Assembly: GCF_014493765.1 (NCBI RefSeq)
Contig: NZ_JACTVJ010000005.1
Span: forward strand, 779,408-843,407
DNA from: Streptomyces polyasparticus
GTDB taxonomy: Bacteria > Actinomycetota > Actinomycetes > Streptomycetales > Streptomycetaceae
Direction of reading: 5' to 3'
Length of the DNA: 64,000 bases
Shown: in pieces, positions 51,701 to 60,366 of the stretch
How positions within the stretch are numbered: the stretch's first letter is position 1
Layout of the letters: each line of letters begins with the position of its first letter
The notes under the pieces: generated by a model
The model's database searches: none
What the model was told of the DNA's origin: nothing
What the model saw: the letters and a program-made list of their open reading frames with translations, nothing else
Position numbers and translations under genes: made by a program

Positions 51701-53687
51701 GATCCTCGCCACCCGGGGTATCTCCGGCGCGTGGGGGTGGTGGACGAACTCGGCGGCGTGGCAGACCCTGCGTCAGATACGTGCCGTGAGCCATGTCCTG
51801 TCGGGCCGGCCCGCCGACGGCACACCCCTGCATGAACGCCTCACCGCCCCGGTCGGCGCCTGGCGCAGCGACGAGCACACGATTCCCGTCCGCGCCCCGG
51901 ACTGGACCCAGGCCCTGGGCGTACTGCGGCCGTTGGCCTACCGCGCCGCCTCGCCGGCGCTGCCCGAGGACCGACGGGAGGCGCTGCTGCTGCTGTTCGA
52001 GGCGCTCGCCGAGGGTCCGCTCGCCGCCGCCGAGGGCACGCTGCGCACGGTGGTGCTCTGCGAGGAGCAGCACGGCCAGGACCGTGCGGGTCAGGTGCTC
52101 CGCCACGGCGACCGCACCGTGGTCGTCATCGGCGGCAAGAACGTCGACTATCAGCGCAAGCGGCTCACCTGGCTGGCACTCGACCACGATCCCACCGGCG
52201 AGTTCGGTGCCGTGGCCCACTTCACGCTGGAGCGGGAGAAGGTGTTCACCTCGGCGTTCCCGGCCGGCGGGCTCGCCGAAGTCGCCCGGCTGATCCGCGA
52301 CAAGGGCGCCGTCCCGTGGCGGCCCGAAGCACCCGCCACGCTCACCACGGCGACTCGCGAGGGACTCGGTCCGCTGCAGGCGGCCGCGCTGCTCGCCGCG
52401 CAGCCGGAGGAGCCGGGGGCGGACGTCCTGGCGTTGATCGGCCTGAAGACACGCCAACTGGAGCTCGGCAACAACCTGTTGATGTCGCTCGGCGCAACCC
52501 ACCGCTTGGCTCTCATGAGCGCCCTGCTGCCCGGGACGCCGGCCGATCTGTGGACGGCTGGGCCCGATCTGGCCGCCGCGGCGCAGGTGTGGGACGAGCG
52601 GCTGGGTTCGCTCGTCCGGCTGCCCGAGGACATCGTGGCCGACCTCGCCGGTCTGCCCGGTGGCTCCTCGACGGACGTACTGAACCCGGGACTCACCCCT
52701 TGGATCAGCCGCACCACCGTTCAGCGGCTCGACAAGGAGGGCAGGCTCGTCGCCGATGACCCCCGGGCGGTGCCCAGCCGGCACATGGTGGCGAACGCCG
52801 TCGACACCCTGGCCTCGCTCGCTTACACCCTGCCCATCGCCCACCCGCTGCGCGCCGGTCTGCCCGACAGCCTCGCCGCCATACGCCGCCGCCTCACCGA
52901 CCCGGGGCTCCTCCTCGACCTCGACATCTCGTGGACGCACAACGGCGGCTCCACCGCCGAGCAGCTGCGCACGGCGCACGGACTCGCCGCCACGGGGGGC
53001 GCCGAAGCAGACGGGTTCACTCCGGTCGGCGACGTATTCCTCCTGTATCCCGGGCACGGGAACACGGAGGCCGTCCTGGTCCGCCCGGCCGCCCTCACCG
53101 GTCCGGACGACCCCTCGTTCGGGCTCGTCGAAGGGCTCGTCGGATCCGGGCGGGGCACCGGGATGCGCGCGCTGCGCACCCTTCTGGACGACGGAATCAC
53201 CAGGGCACTGGCGGTGACAGGAACCGCGGGTCACGCCCAGGACGCCGCCGTCAGTGCGCCCGCACTCGTCGCGGAGGTCGCGGCGGCCCACGAGCTGAGC
53301 GAGGACGCGGCGGTGCTCTATCTGCAACTGCTCGCGCTGCCCGACCCGACCGACCGCAACTGCGCCCGCTGGACCGGGTGGAAGCCGGCCCGTATGAAGA
53401 AGGCCCGTACCGAACTGGCGGCGACCTCTCTGGTCGTCGAGGCCAAGCGGCCACGTGCCGGGCGCACCCTCTTCCTGCCGTGCGGCTGGCGCGACCTGAA
53501 GGCGCCCGCGCTCCCGGTGGAGACCTGGAAGGAAGGCCTGTACCCGGTGCCCGGACATGCCCGTGCCGTGCCGCTGATGCCGGTGGCCGAACTGTTCGCC
53601 CGTGCCTGGCAACGCGTACGGGACGGTGACGCACCCGCGTACGAGGAACTGACCACCCGCGCCACTCGGAAGGGCCGCCGCCGATGA
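48714..53687 (+). CDS. Large DUF4132 domain-containing protein
   Basis: 1657-aa, largely alpha-helical soluble protein related to E. coli YehI/MolR-type DUF4132 proteins. No catalytic motif is obvious. Helical repeat-like segments occupy the first 500 residues (FYEQAARTFLQHDNTTYAAAFFGKAREAERVHALAV). Later conserved parts include RVTEECALVADLI and, near the C-terminus, YLQLLALPDPTDRNCARWTGWKPARMKKA. It is translationally coupled to genes on both sides. The size and repeat character suggest a scaffold or client-recognition subunit for the MoxR ATPase. Confidence 0.85.
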   Translation: MTTPYDDDTAAALLEAGAVLPAGTTVREDADALTARTYTHPALEDRRIVRLVPQTLGEAEDLALEFLGLERAPGTPEVGQVRRETLGFPAWALVNDPANGHHALALVKDMERLSRQAKSRPGTAKEGFEELGERLGRAVPHFLPTFYEQAARTFLQHDNTTYAAAFFGKAREAERVHALAVDEERRRAVFLEFAFAGALTVKALKEHVRDLSQRLAPVEAWAQFRQLTVERCAAGMPPHASLPQDARGLIKAAGLARVTEECALVADLISSPAAVRAPASFWTAYRATLKVLTEERPALRVRLLEIMPTGLGRSSEDDVLWLTLLAECGADRLLTGEDEAGDGVDAADWLSRWAMHRKRGGAADRCAATLALVERMAPRLREAGRAVDLFADRWHARVDVDLLDLCVAEGVPVSFPGADVPVHVPLDQWLRSTAPGRRDLAASAADARCRPLLYAAVGALGRGAAGLHEQLAAHPVLSGLLREWLDDAVADLGKAAGLPGAQAAFNRLSPFRSVAAQVSPQAVAGVAACPIAPLLGRTLRAGIMDELGWPALDEGLRLLDADTARGKDDELTVAEAWPALILARGHKVIVVGPEKVLLEHDLRIPHTLERWQRPDFRFTDGELLVIWRHENKQYGYWSARPSEVFTLGGDELARWYSSQEAGTPSIPLPGGGRATGGRVLHAGDTVLPPSRPVIGDGTAYWRQGRQGLRQIWLEYDPATGTHGRASLPALLQSGIQEDATLLQQHCEVLPLQPGLEQSPFGTDGTVLGRWVRRQGEGAEARMTAGTPDGRTVTWQGTYGIPLGALKMPGGAAPVAVQTAQTITLCAPDDPSVTGELSQVTLGSRGSAFAAGTRFLPAPAFWHALRPRDEQSSAVLRALTDEQTDELLAAAVEALAELRDRRAELQAGSAESGGTADTTGLPTAEDVLLRTVAQALPALTEERLLAGVTALVAATVRFATAANAFAHPPAPQARPQRNRTEGMFADYRPEHGDDATLILATRGISGAWGWWTNSAAWQTLRQIRAVSHVLSGRPADGTPLHERLTAPVGAWRSDEHTIPVRAPDWTQALGVLRPLAYRAASPALPEDRREALLLLFEALAEGPLAAAEGTLRTVVLCEEQHGQDRAGQVLRHGDRTVVVIGGKNVDYQRKRLTWLALDHDPTGEFGAVAHFTLEREKVFTSAFPAGGLAEVARLIRDKGAVPWRPEAPATLTTATREGLGPLQAAALLAAQPEEPGADVLALIGLKTRQLELGNNLLMSLGATHRLALMSALLPGTPADLWTAGPDLAAAAQVWDERLGSLVRLPEDIVADLAGLPGGSSTDVLNPGLTPWISRTTVQRLDKEGRLVADDPRAVPSRHMVANAVDTLASLAYTLPIAHPLRAGLPDSLAAIRRRLTDPGLLLDLDISWTHNGGSTAEQLRTAHGLAATGGAEADGFTPVGDVFLLYPGHGNTEAVLVRPAALTGPDDPSFGLVEGLVGSGRGTGMRALRTLLDDGITRALAVTGTAGHAQDAAVSAPALVAEVAAAHELSEDAAVLYLQLLALPDPTDRNCARWTGWKPARMKKARTELAATSLVVEAKRPRAGRTLFLPCGWRDLKAPALPVETWKEGLYPVPGHARAVPLMPVAELFARAWQRVRDGDAPAYEELTTRATRKGRRR

Positions 53688-54913
53688 CCACCGTTTCCGC
53701 AACCGACACGTCCGCCTCCGGGACATCCGTCCCGGACACCTCCGACTCCGGCACGACGGCCTCCGGCGCGCACCGCCAGATCGTCCCGCCCGAGGAGCTG
53801 TACGCGGCCGAACTCGCCTTCCTCGCCGCGTACGACGACGGCCCGCGCCCGCCCGCCTGGCGGCTCACTCCCCGCGCGGTCGTCACGTTCGTGATGGGCA
53901 GTGCCGGTCAGGCCCTGAGTCTGGGGGACGGTGCCGAGGTACCGGACGGCGTACCGCGCCGGCTGGTGATCCAGGGCAAGTTCGTGGGCGACCGGGCGCT
54001 GGTCGAGCGGTGTGTGGTGACCCTCGCCGGTGAGCGCGGGCTGCTGCTCGTCGGGGAACCCGGCACCGCCAAGTCCATGCTGTCCGAGCTGTTGTCGGCC
54101 GCCGTATGCGGCACCAGCGGCCTGGTCGTCCAGGGCACCGCGGGCACCACCGAGGACCAGCTCAAGTACGGCTGGAACTATGCTCTGCTGCTCGCCCAGG
54201 GCCCGAGCCGGCAGGCGCTCGTGCCGTCGCCGGTCCTGACCGCCATGACCCGGGGCGCCGTAGCGCGGGTCGAGGAGGTCACCCGATGCCTTCCCGAAGT
54301 GCAGGACTCACTCGTCTCGTTGCTCTCCGAGCGGCGTATCGCAGTGCCCGAACTCGCTGGTACGGCCGATGCGTTGGCGCACGCGGCGCCCGGTTTCAGT
54401 CTCATCGCGACGGCCAACCTGCGGGACAGGGGTGTATCGGAGATGTCCGCCGCGCTCAAGCGCCGCTTCAACTTCGAGACTGTCGGCCCCATCACGGACC
54501 TCGACGCCGAGACCGCTCTGGTACGCAGCCAGGCGCGGGCCAGTGTCGAGAGGGCCAAGGCGGAGTTCCGGGTGGATGACGCCGTGCTCGAGGCACTGGT
54601 CACCGCGTTCCGCGATCTGCGCGAGGGCCGGTCGGCGGAGGGCTGGGAGGTCGAGCGGCCCTCCACGGTGATGAGCACCGCGGAAGCCGTGTCCGTCGCG
54701 GGCGCGCTCGGGCTCGCCGCGGCGTACTTCCCCGGCGATCGCGATGTCCTGGGGCTGCTGCCCGGGCATCTGCTCGGGGTGGTCCGCAAGGACGATCCCG
54801 CGGACGCGGCGCGGCTGCGCGGCTATTGGGACGGCCCCGTGCGCCGCCGCGCCGAACAGGGTTCCGCGACCTGGCGCACCCTGTGGGATCTGCGCACCGT
54901 GCTGGAGGACTGA
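53684..54913 (+). CDS. MoxR family AAA+ ATPase
   Basis: 409-aa ATPase of the MoxR/YehL type. After a Ser/Thr-rich N-terminal tail, the AAA+ core shows Walker A GEPGTAKSM, a Walker B-like ARVEEVTRCLPEVQDSL, the sensor SLIATANLRDRG, and the arginine-finger region ALKRRFNFE. MoxR ATPases act as chaperones that load metal or mature partner VWA complexes. The ATG overlaps the DUF4132 stop, and the DUF5682-VWA gene starts 6 bp after its stop. Confidence 0.92.
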   Translation: MTTVSATDTSASGTSVPDTSDSGTTASGAHRQIVPPEELYAAELAFLAAYDDGPRPPAWRLTPRAVVTFVMGSAGQALSLGDGAEVPDGVPRRLVIQGKFVGDRALVERCVVTLAGERGLLLVGEPGTAKSMLSELLSAAVCGTSGLVVQGTAGTTEDQLKYGWNYALLLAQGPSRQALVPSPVLTAMTRGAVARVEEVTRCLPEVQDSLVSLLSERRIAVPELAGTADALAHAAPGFSLIATANLRDRGVSEMSAALKRRFNFETVGPITDLDAETALVRSQARASVERAKAEFRVDDAVLEALVTAFRDLREGRSAEGWEVERPSTVMSTAEAVSVAGALGLAAAYFPGDRDVLGLLPGHLLGVVRKDDPADAARLRGYWDGPVRRRAEQGSATWRTLWDLRTVLED

Positions 54914-54918
54914 CCGCC

Positions 54919-57900
54919 GTGGCCCTCTCCCCCGACGCTCTCCACCAGGCCCTTTCCCGGCCTGACGAGGCCTTGTCCGCGCTCACCGATCCTGCGGGCC
55001 CGTACCTCATCGGCGTGCGGCACCATGCGCCTTCGCTCGCGGCCGTGCTGCCTGCTCTGCTCGATGCCGCGAAGCCGGACGTGCTCCTGGTCGAGCTGCC
55101 GGGCGAGATGCAGGAGTGGTTGGCGTGGCTCGGGCACGCCGAGACGCGGGCGCCGGTCGCCCTTGCCGCGGCGCCGCGGACCGGGGACGGGAGCCCGGCC
55201 TTCTATCCGTTCGCCGAGTTCTCCCCTGAACTCGCCGCCGTACGGTGGGCGGTACGGCATGACGTGCCGGTCATCGCCTGCGACCTGCCGCTCGCGGACC
55301 GGGCGTGGGAGGGGGACGGGCAAGGAGACAGGGACGGGCAAGGGGACGGGGACAGGCAAGGGGACGCGGAATGCGCCGACGACAGACCCGCGGGCGATCC
55401 GGCCCCCGGGCAGCCGGCAGCGGCCGCATTCAACTCCCCTGAGACATACGGAACATCAGGCCTCGCATCCGCGGTACGGGCCCGGCTCACCGGACGTCCC
55501 GGAGACGATCTGTGGGACCGTCTCGTGGAGGCGGCCGCTCCGGGATCGCCTCCCGAGGCGGTGCGCCGCGCGGCCTTGCTGACCGGGTGGGCGCTGCGCG
55601 AGGACGCGGCCGCTTCGCGCGGTGTCGCCGAGTTGGATCTGCGGCGTGAGCGGTGGATGCGCTCCTGTCTGGCCGCTGCGACGGCGAACGGCGAGCGGGC
55701 AGCTGTGGTGGTCGGCGCCTTCCACGCCCCGGCGCTCACTTCGGCCACCCCTAGGGAGCCGGCGCCCGGGCAGTCGGACACCGAAGTCCGGACGGACCGG
55801 TCCGCGTGGACGACCTCTCTCATCCCGTACACCTACACACTCTTGGACTCCCGCTCCGGCTATCCGGCCGGTATCCGGGATCCCGAGTGGCAGCACCTGG
55901 TGCTGCGTGCCGCGGGCGATCCGGCGGCTCTTCAGGAGGCGCTGACGCGCGCGGCCGTACGGGTGTGCGCCCGGCTGCGGGCCCTCGGCCACCCGTCGGG
56001 CCCGGCCGACGCACGCGAGATCATCCGCCTCGCCGGGGATCTCGGGCGGCTGCGCGGCCTTCCCGCCGCGGGCCGGGGCGAGTTGGTCGAGGCGGTGCAG
56101 ACGGTCCTTGCGCAGGGCGAGCCGTTCGGGCGCGGGCGGGCGGTCGCGCGGGCCATGGAGCAGGTGCTCGTCGGGACCCGCACCGGACGCCCCGCGCCGG
56201 GCACTCCGCGCTGTGGTCTCGCGCCCGCAGTCGAGGAGGAGTTGGCGGCGCTGGGGCTGCCGGGCCCGGACAGCGACCGGGGTGGCAAGTCCCGTGATCT
56301 GCGCCTGGATCCACTGCGCTCCGACCTGGACCGGCGGCGCGACCTGCTGCTGCGCCGCCTGTCGGTGTGCGGTGTGCCGTATGCGCAGGAGAAGGAGGTC
56401 GTCGGCACCGGCGGCGCCGACGCACTCACCACGCGCTGGGAGGTGTCCTGGACGCCTGCCACCGCGGCCATGCTGACCGCGGCCGGCGTCCGGGGGGCCA
56501 CCCTAGGGCAGGCGGCCGAGGGTCTGCTGCGCGAGCGTCGGCGCTCCGAACTGGACGAGGGCGGGCCGACGGCCGCGCAGTGCCTGCGCGGACTCGAGCA
56601 GGCGGCCCAGTGCGGACTGCCCGGCCTCGTCGACGAGCGGCTGGCCGAGGCCGCGCGGATCCTGCCGCAGGCGGGCTCCCTGCCCGAACTCCTCGCCGGT
56701 CTCGCCCTGTCGGACCGGCTGCGGGCGGGCCACCTGCCGGGGCTCGACGCGGACGAGGGCCGGGCGGTGCGGCTGACCGCCGTCGCCGAGCTCCTCACGT
56801 CCGCCGCGGTGCGTCAGGTGGACGGCCTGACCGGGTCCGAGGACCCCGCCGACGCCCACGCCCTGCTCGAACTGGCCGACCGCGCCGATCTGTCGGGCGG
56901 TGTACGGCTGACCGATGCCCTTGCCCGGCTGTCAGCCGACGGCTCGCCCCTCATGCGCGGCGCCGCCGGAGCGGTACGCGTCCTGCTCGGGCACGAGGCA
57001 CCCGAGGCGCTCGGTGACCGCGTCGCCTCCTGGGTGGACTCGGCCTGCGATCCCGGCTCGCGCAGCTCGCTCACCGCACGCCTGACCGGTCTGCTCACCG
57101 CTGCGGGCCCCCTCCTGGAGGCGGCGTCTCCCGTACTGGAACCCCTGCTCGACCGGGTCTCGGACCTCTCCGACCGGGACTTCCTGGACCGGCTCCCCGC
57201 ACTGCGCGCAGGCTTCGACACGCTCAGCCCGGGAGCACGCGAGCGGCTGCTCGCCACCGTCGAGGAACGCCTCGACCTCGACCGTATCGACGACACCGGG
57301 ACCGTCGCCCCGGCCACGCTCGCGCTGTGGACCCGCGCCGACCTCGTGGCCCGCGAGGCCCTGCGCACGCTCGATCTGCTGCCCCCGCCCCGGCCCGACG
57401 CGGAAGGCACCGGCGTCCCCAAGAAGGCGCCGTCACCGGAACACCTGCTTCAGCCGGCGGACCGCTGGCGCCTCGCCCTCGGTCGGCGCACCGATCAACT
57501 ACCGCGCTCGGCAGCCGCGTTGGCCACCGCTCTCGACGAGCTGTACGGCAGCGGACACGGCGAAGGCAGCAGAGGCGACCTGCCCGGTGCGGGCGGCCGA
57601 GGTGGTCGCGAGGCCGCCTATCCGGGGGTGCGGGAGTGGTCCGAGGACCTCGCGGCCCTGTTCGGGCCCGGCATCAGGGAGGAGGTCCTCGCGGCCGCGG
57701 CCTCCGCGGGCCGCACCGATGTGCTGGCCGAGCTCGATCCGGACAGCGCCCGGCCCTCGGTCGACCTGTTGCGCACCGTACTCAGCCACGCCGGAGGGCT
57801 CCCCGAGGCACGCCTCGCCGCACTGCGTCCCCTGGTACGCCGCCTCGTCGACGCACTGACCAGGCAACTGGCCACCCGGCTTCGCCCCGCGCTGCACGGC

Positions 57901-58551
57901 GCGGCCCTGCCCCGGCCCAGCCGCCGCCCGGGCGGCGGCCTCGATCTCCCCCGCACACTGCGCGCCAACCTGGCGACCGCACGCCGCGCTGCGGACGGCA
58001 CCGTGCAGGTCGTCCCCGAACACCCGGTGTTCCGTACCCGCGCCACGAAGGCCGCGGACTGGCGGCTGATCCTGGTCACCGACGTGTCCGGATCCATGGA
58101 GGCGTCGACCGTATGGGCGGCGCTCACCGCGTCGGTCCTGGCCGGGGTACCGACGCTCTCGACGCACTTCCTGGCCTTCTCCACCGAAGTCATGGACCTC
58201 ACCGGGCACGTCGACGATCCGCTGTCGCTCCTCCTGGAGGTCAGCGTGGGCGGCGGCACCCATATCGCGGCGGGCCTGCGGCACGCCCGTGAGCTGGTCA
58301 CCGTGCCCTCGCGCACGCTCGTCGTGGTCATCAGCGACTTCGAGGAGGGCTATCCACTGGGCGGACTGCTTACCGAGGTCCGTGCCCTGGTCGGCGCCGG
58401 CTGCCATGTGCTCGGCTGCGCCGGCCTCGACGACTCGGGCCGGCCGCGCTACTCCACCGGCGTGGCGGGGCAGCTGGTCGCCGCGGGCATGCCGGTCGCC
58501 GCCCTCAGCCCGCTCGAACTCGCCCGCTGGGTAGGGGAGAAGATCGCATGA
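54919..58551 (+). CDS. DUF5682-VWA fusion protein
   Basis: 1210-aa protein. The N-terminal two-thirds match DUF5682 (YLIGVRHHAPSLAAVLPALLDAAKPDVLLVELPG), with a conserved His pair and acidic residues reminiscent of a hydrolase-like fold. The C-terminal about 220 residues are a von Willebrand A domain with the MIDAS motif DVSGSMEAS, plus GGGTHIAAGL and ISDFEEGY. In the E. coli yeh set I recall these as separate genes (yehM, yehP). A short GDGQGDRDGQ repeat lies near residue 135. GTG 54919 follows GGAGGA; the stop overlaps the SWIM gene. Confidence 0.85.
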   Translation: MALSPDALHQALSRPDEALSALTDPAGPYLIGVRHHAPSLAAVLPALLDAAKPDVLLVELPGEMQEWLAWLGHAETRAPVALAAAPRTGDGSPAFYPFAEFSPELAAVRWAVRHDVPVIACDLPLADRAWEGDGQGDRDGQGDGDRQGDAECADDRPAGDPAPGQPAAAAFNSPETYGTSGLASAVRARLTGRPGDDLWDRLVEAAAPGSPPEAVRRAALLTGWALREDAAASRGVAELDLRRERWMRSCLAAATANGERAAVVVGAFHAPALTSATPREPAPGQSDTEVRTDRSAWTTSLIPYTYTLLDSRSGYPAGIRDPEWQHLVLRAAGDPAALQEALTRAAVRVCARLRALGHPSGPADAREIIRLAGDLGRLRGLPAAGRGELVEAVQTVLAQGEPFGRGRAVARAMEQVLVGTRTGRPAPGTPRCGLAPAVEEELAALGLPGPDSDRGGKSRDLRLDPLRSDLDRRRDLLLRRLSVCGVPYAQEKEVVGTGGADALTTRWEVSWTPATAAMLTAAGVRGATLGQAAEGLLRERRRSELDEGGPTAAQCLRGLEQAAQCGLPGLVDERLAEAARILPQAGSLPELLAGLALSDRLRAGHLPGLDADEGRAVRLTAVAELLTSAAVRQVDGLTGSEDPADAHALLELADRADLSGGVRLTDALARLSADGSPLMRGAAGAVRVLLGHEAPEALGDRVASWVDSACDPGSRSSLTARLTGLLTAAGPLLEAASPVLEPLLDRVSDLSDRDFLDRLPALRAGFDTLSPGARERLLATVEERLDLDRIDDTGTVAPATLALWTRADLVAREALRTLDLLPPPRPDAEGTGVPKKAPSPEHLLQPADRWRLALGRRTDQLPRSAAALATALDELYGSGHGEGSRGDLPGAGGRGGREAAYPGVREWSEDLAALFGPGIREEVLAAAASAGRTDVLAELDPDSARPSVDLLRTVLSHAGGLPEARLAALRPLVRRLVDALTRQLATRLRPALHGAALPRPSRRPGGGLDLPRTLRANLATARRAADGTVQVVPEHPVFRTRATKAADWRLILVTDVSGSMEASTVWAALTASVLAGVPTLSTHFLAFSTEVMDLTGHVDDPLSLLLEVSVGGGTHIAAGLRHARELVTVPSRTLVVVISDFEEGYPLGGLLTEVRALVGAGCHVLGCAGLDDSGRPRYSTGVAGQLVAAGMPVAALSPLELARWVGEKIA

Positions 58552-60326
58552 GCCCGCAGCTGCCACCCGTCGCCCCGTCCGTGACGGCGGAACTCGTCGG
58601 CGCGCTGACACCCCGGCTGCGCAAGCGCCTCGACGCGGCCGTCGCCAAACTCGCGGACCGGGCCGTCGTCGTCGAAGGCGACACGGTGCGCATCGCCCTC
58701 GACGACGACACGGAGCTCCAACTCCACGCCCCTGGCGGCCAGGTGACCACGGCGGACGGCATCCGGTGCGGCTGCCTGCTCGCCCCGGCCTGTCTGCACC
58801 GGGCCGCGGCGGCCTCGGCCGCACCGATCGCCCAGGACGACGCCCCCGCGCAAGGGGCCACGCCCGAGGACGACGTTCCCGTACAAGGGGACACGTCTGA
58901 GGACGACGTCCCCGTACAAGAGGCCACACCCGAGGGCGACGACCCCGCGCAAGAGCCCACCCCCGGCCAACTCGCCGCCGCCCAAGCCCTGCACGCTGCC
59001 GCGGCGGCGGTCCTCGAAGCCGGGACGGACGGAGCAGGGGCAGTCCTGCAGGCCGAGTTGCTGCGCGCGGCCCACACCGCCCGGCTCGCCGGGCTCCCCC
59101 GGGCCGCCGCCTCAGCGGTCTCCGTGGTCTCCGCACTGCGGGCCGCCCGGTCCGCCGACCCCGCGTACCGTCTCGCCGATCTGGTGACCGCCCTGCACAC
59201 CCTCCTGTTCGGCGCGCACCGACTCCCGTACGCCACCGGCCCCGAACTCTCCACGCTGCAGGGCGCCGTACGGCAGCCGTACGCGTCGGAAGGCTCGCTC
59301 CGCCTGTACGGGCTGTTCTCCGAACCCGTGCTGACCGCCACCGGCTACGCGGGCGCCGTCACCTGGACCGCGGACGCCGACGGCCGCCTCTACACCGTTG
59401 CCGATGTCGCCCCGGGCGGTGCGGGGCGGGCGGTCGGGGCAGGCGACCGCGCCATACGGGTCGGAGACACGGCGCTGACACCGCGCGAACTGTCCCGCGC
59501 CGGCCTCGCCCTCACCGGCGCCACCGTCTCGCCGACCGGGCGCCTCGGCGCGGGAGCCGGGGTCCGCGCGGTCCGTGCCCCCGGCGCCGACTGGAGCGCA
59601 GAGCCGCTCGACCGGCTCTGGGCAGTGCCGGTCGCCGAACAGGCCACGCGCGCCCTGTCCGACGACGGCCACGACCTGCTCTTCCTCGACATCACCGTCA
59701 TCGGACCGGTCCGCGAGGCAGCAGGCGACTGCCTGCTCGCCGACTGCGGCGGTCTGACGCTGCGCCTTGACGCCGCCCACGACGACCCCGCACTACCCTG
59801 TCGGGACAACCTCCGTCTGCTCGCGGCTCTTTCCGGCAGGCGGCTGCGCGTCATCGCACGACTCGTCCCGGGGCCGCTCCCCCGCGTCCGGCTGCTCGCG
59901 TCGAGTCACCCCGCCGATCCCGGCGCCCGGCTCGATCTGGGCCTGGACCGGATGCTCCGCGCGGACCTGCCCGCTGGAACGGCAGCACCGATCGACCGTG
60001 CCCCGGTGGCCGACGAAGCACCGCTGCATTTGCTGCGCCGCCGCGTCCAGCAGGCGGCCGCCGGAGGCAGGCGTGTGCTGGCCTTCCCCGGTGACGCGAC
60101 CGCCGACATCCACAGGCTGCGCCGCCTCGGCCTCACCACCGCGGGCGATCTGCTCGACGCGCTCCATGCCGCGGCCGCCGACCGTTCCCGCGATGCGTTC
60201 GGGCGCCTCATGATGGCCGATGCCGACCGGTTCGCGCGTTCCTGGCTTGCCGCCGCGCACTACACGGCTGAGGTCGACCGGGCGCTGTGCGCCGCGGCAT
60301 GGGGGTCGGACGGTGAGGCAGTCTGA
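58548..60326 (+). CDS. SWIM zinc-finger family protein
   Basis: 592-aa protein. The SWIM motif CxCxnCxH is seen as RCGCLLAPACLHRA (about residues 75-88). It is followed by a linker with four 11-residue acidic repeats (PVQGDTSEDDV type) and a long C-terminal region with LLFGAHRLPYATGPEL and VIGPVREAAGDC. SWIM domains bind DNA or protein. It is the last gene of the DUF4132-MoxR-DUF5682/VWA operon and corresponds in position to E. coli yehQ. Coupled by ATGA to the gene before. Confidence 0.87.
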   Translation: MSPQLPPVAPSVTAELVGALTPRLRKRLDAAVAKLADRAVVVEGDTVRIALDDDTELQLHAPGGQVTTADGIRCGCLLAPACLHRAAAASAAPIAQDDAPAQGATPEDDVPVQGDTSEDDVPVQEATPEGDDPAQEPTPGQLAAAQALHAAAAAVLEAGTDGAGAVLQAELLRAAHTARLAGLPRAAASAVSVVSALRAARSADPAYRLADLVTALHTLLFGAHRLPYATGPELSTLQGAVRQPYASEGSLRLYGLFSEPVLTATGYAGAVTWTADADGRLYTVADVAPGGAGRAVGAGDRAIRVGDTALTPRELSRAGLALTGATVSPTGRLGAGAGVRAVRAPGADWSAEPLDRLWAVPVAEQATRALSDDGHDLLFLDITVIGPVREAAGDCLLADCGGLTLRLDAAHDDPALPCRDNLRLLAALSGRRLRVIARLVPGPLPRVRLLASSHPADPGARLDLGLDRMLRADLPAGTAAPIDRAPVADEAPLHLLRRRVQQAAAGGRRVLAFPGDATADIHRLRRLGLTTAGDLLDALHAAAADRSRDAFGRLMMADADRFARSWLAAAHYTAEVDRALCAAAWGSDGEAV

Positions 60327-60366
60327 AGTGCCCTCACCGGCCATCGCCGTGGCGCGTACGCGAACC

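Noticed and set aside
48558-53726. 1722-codon open frame antisense to the DUF4132 gene
   Set aside because: Low-complexity Arg/Gly/Ala sequence, no start context; the plus-strand gene explains the region.
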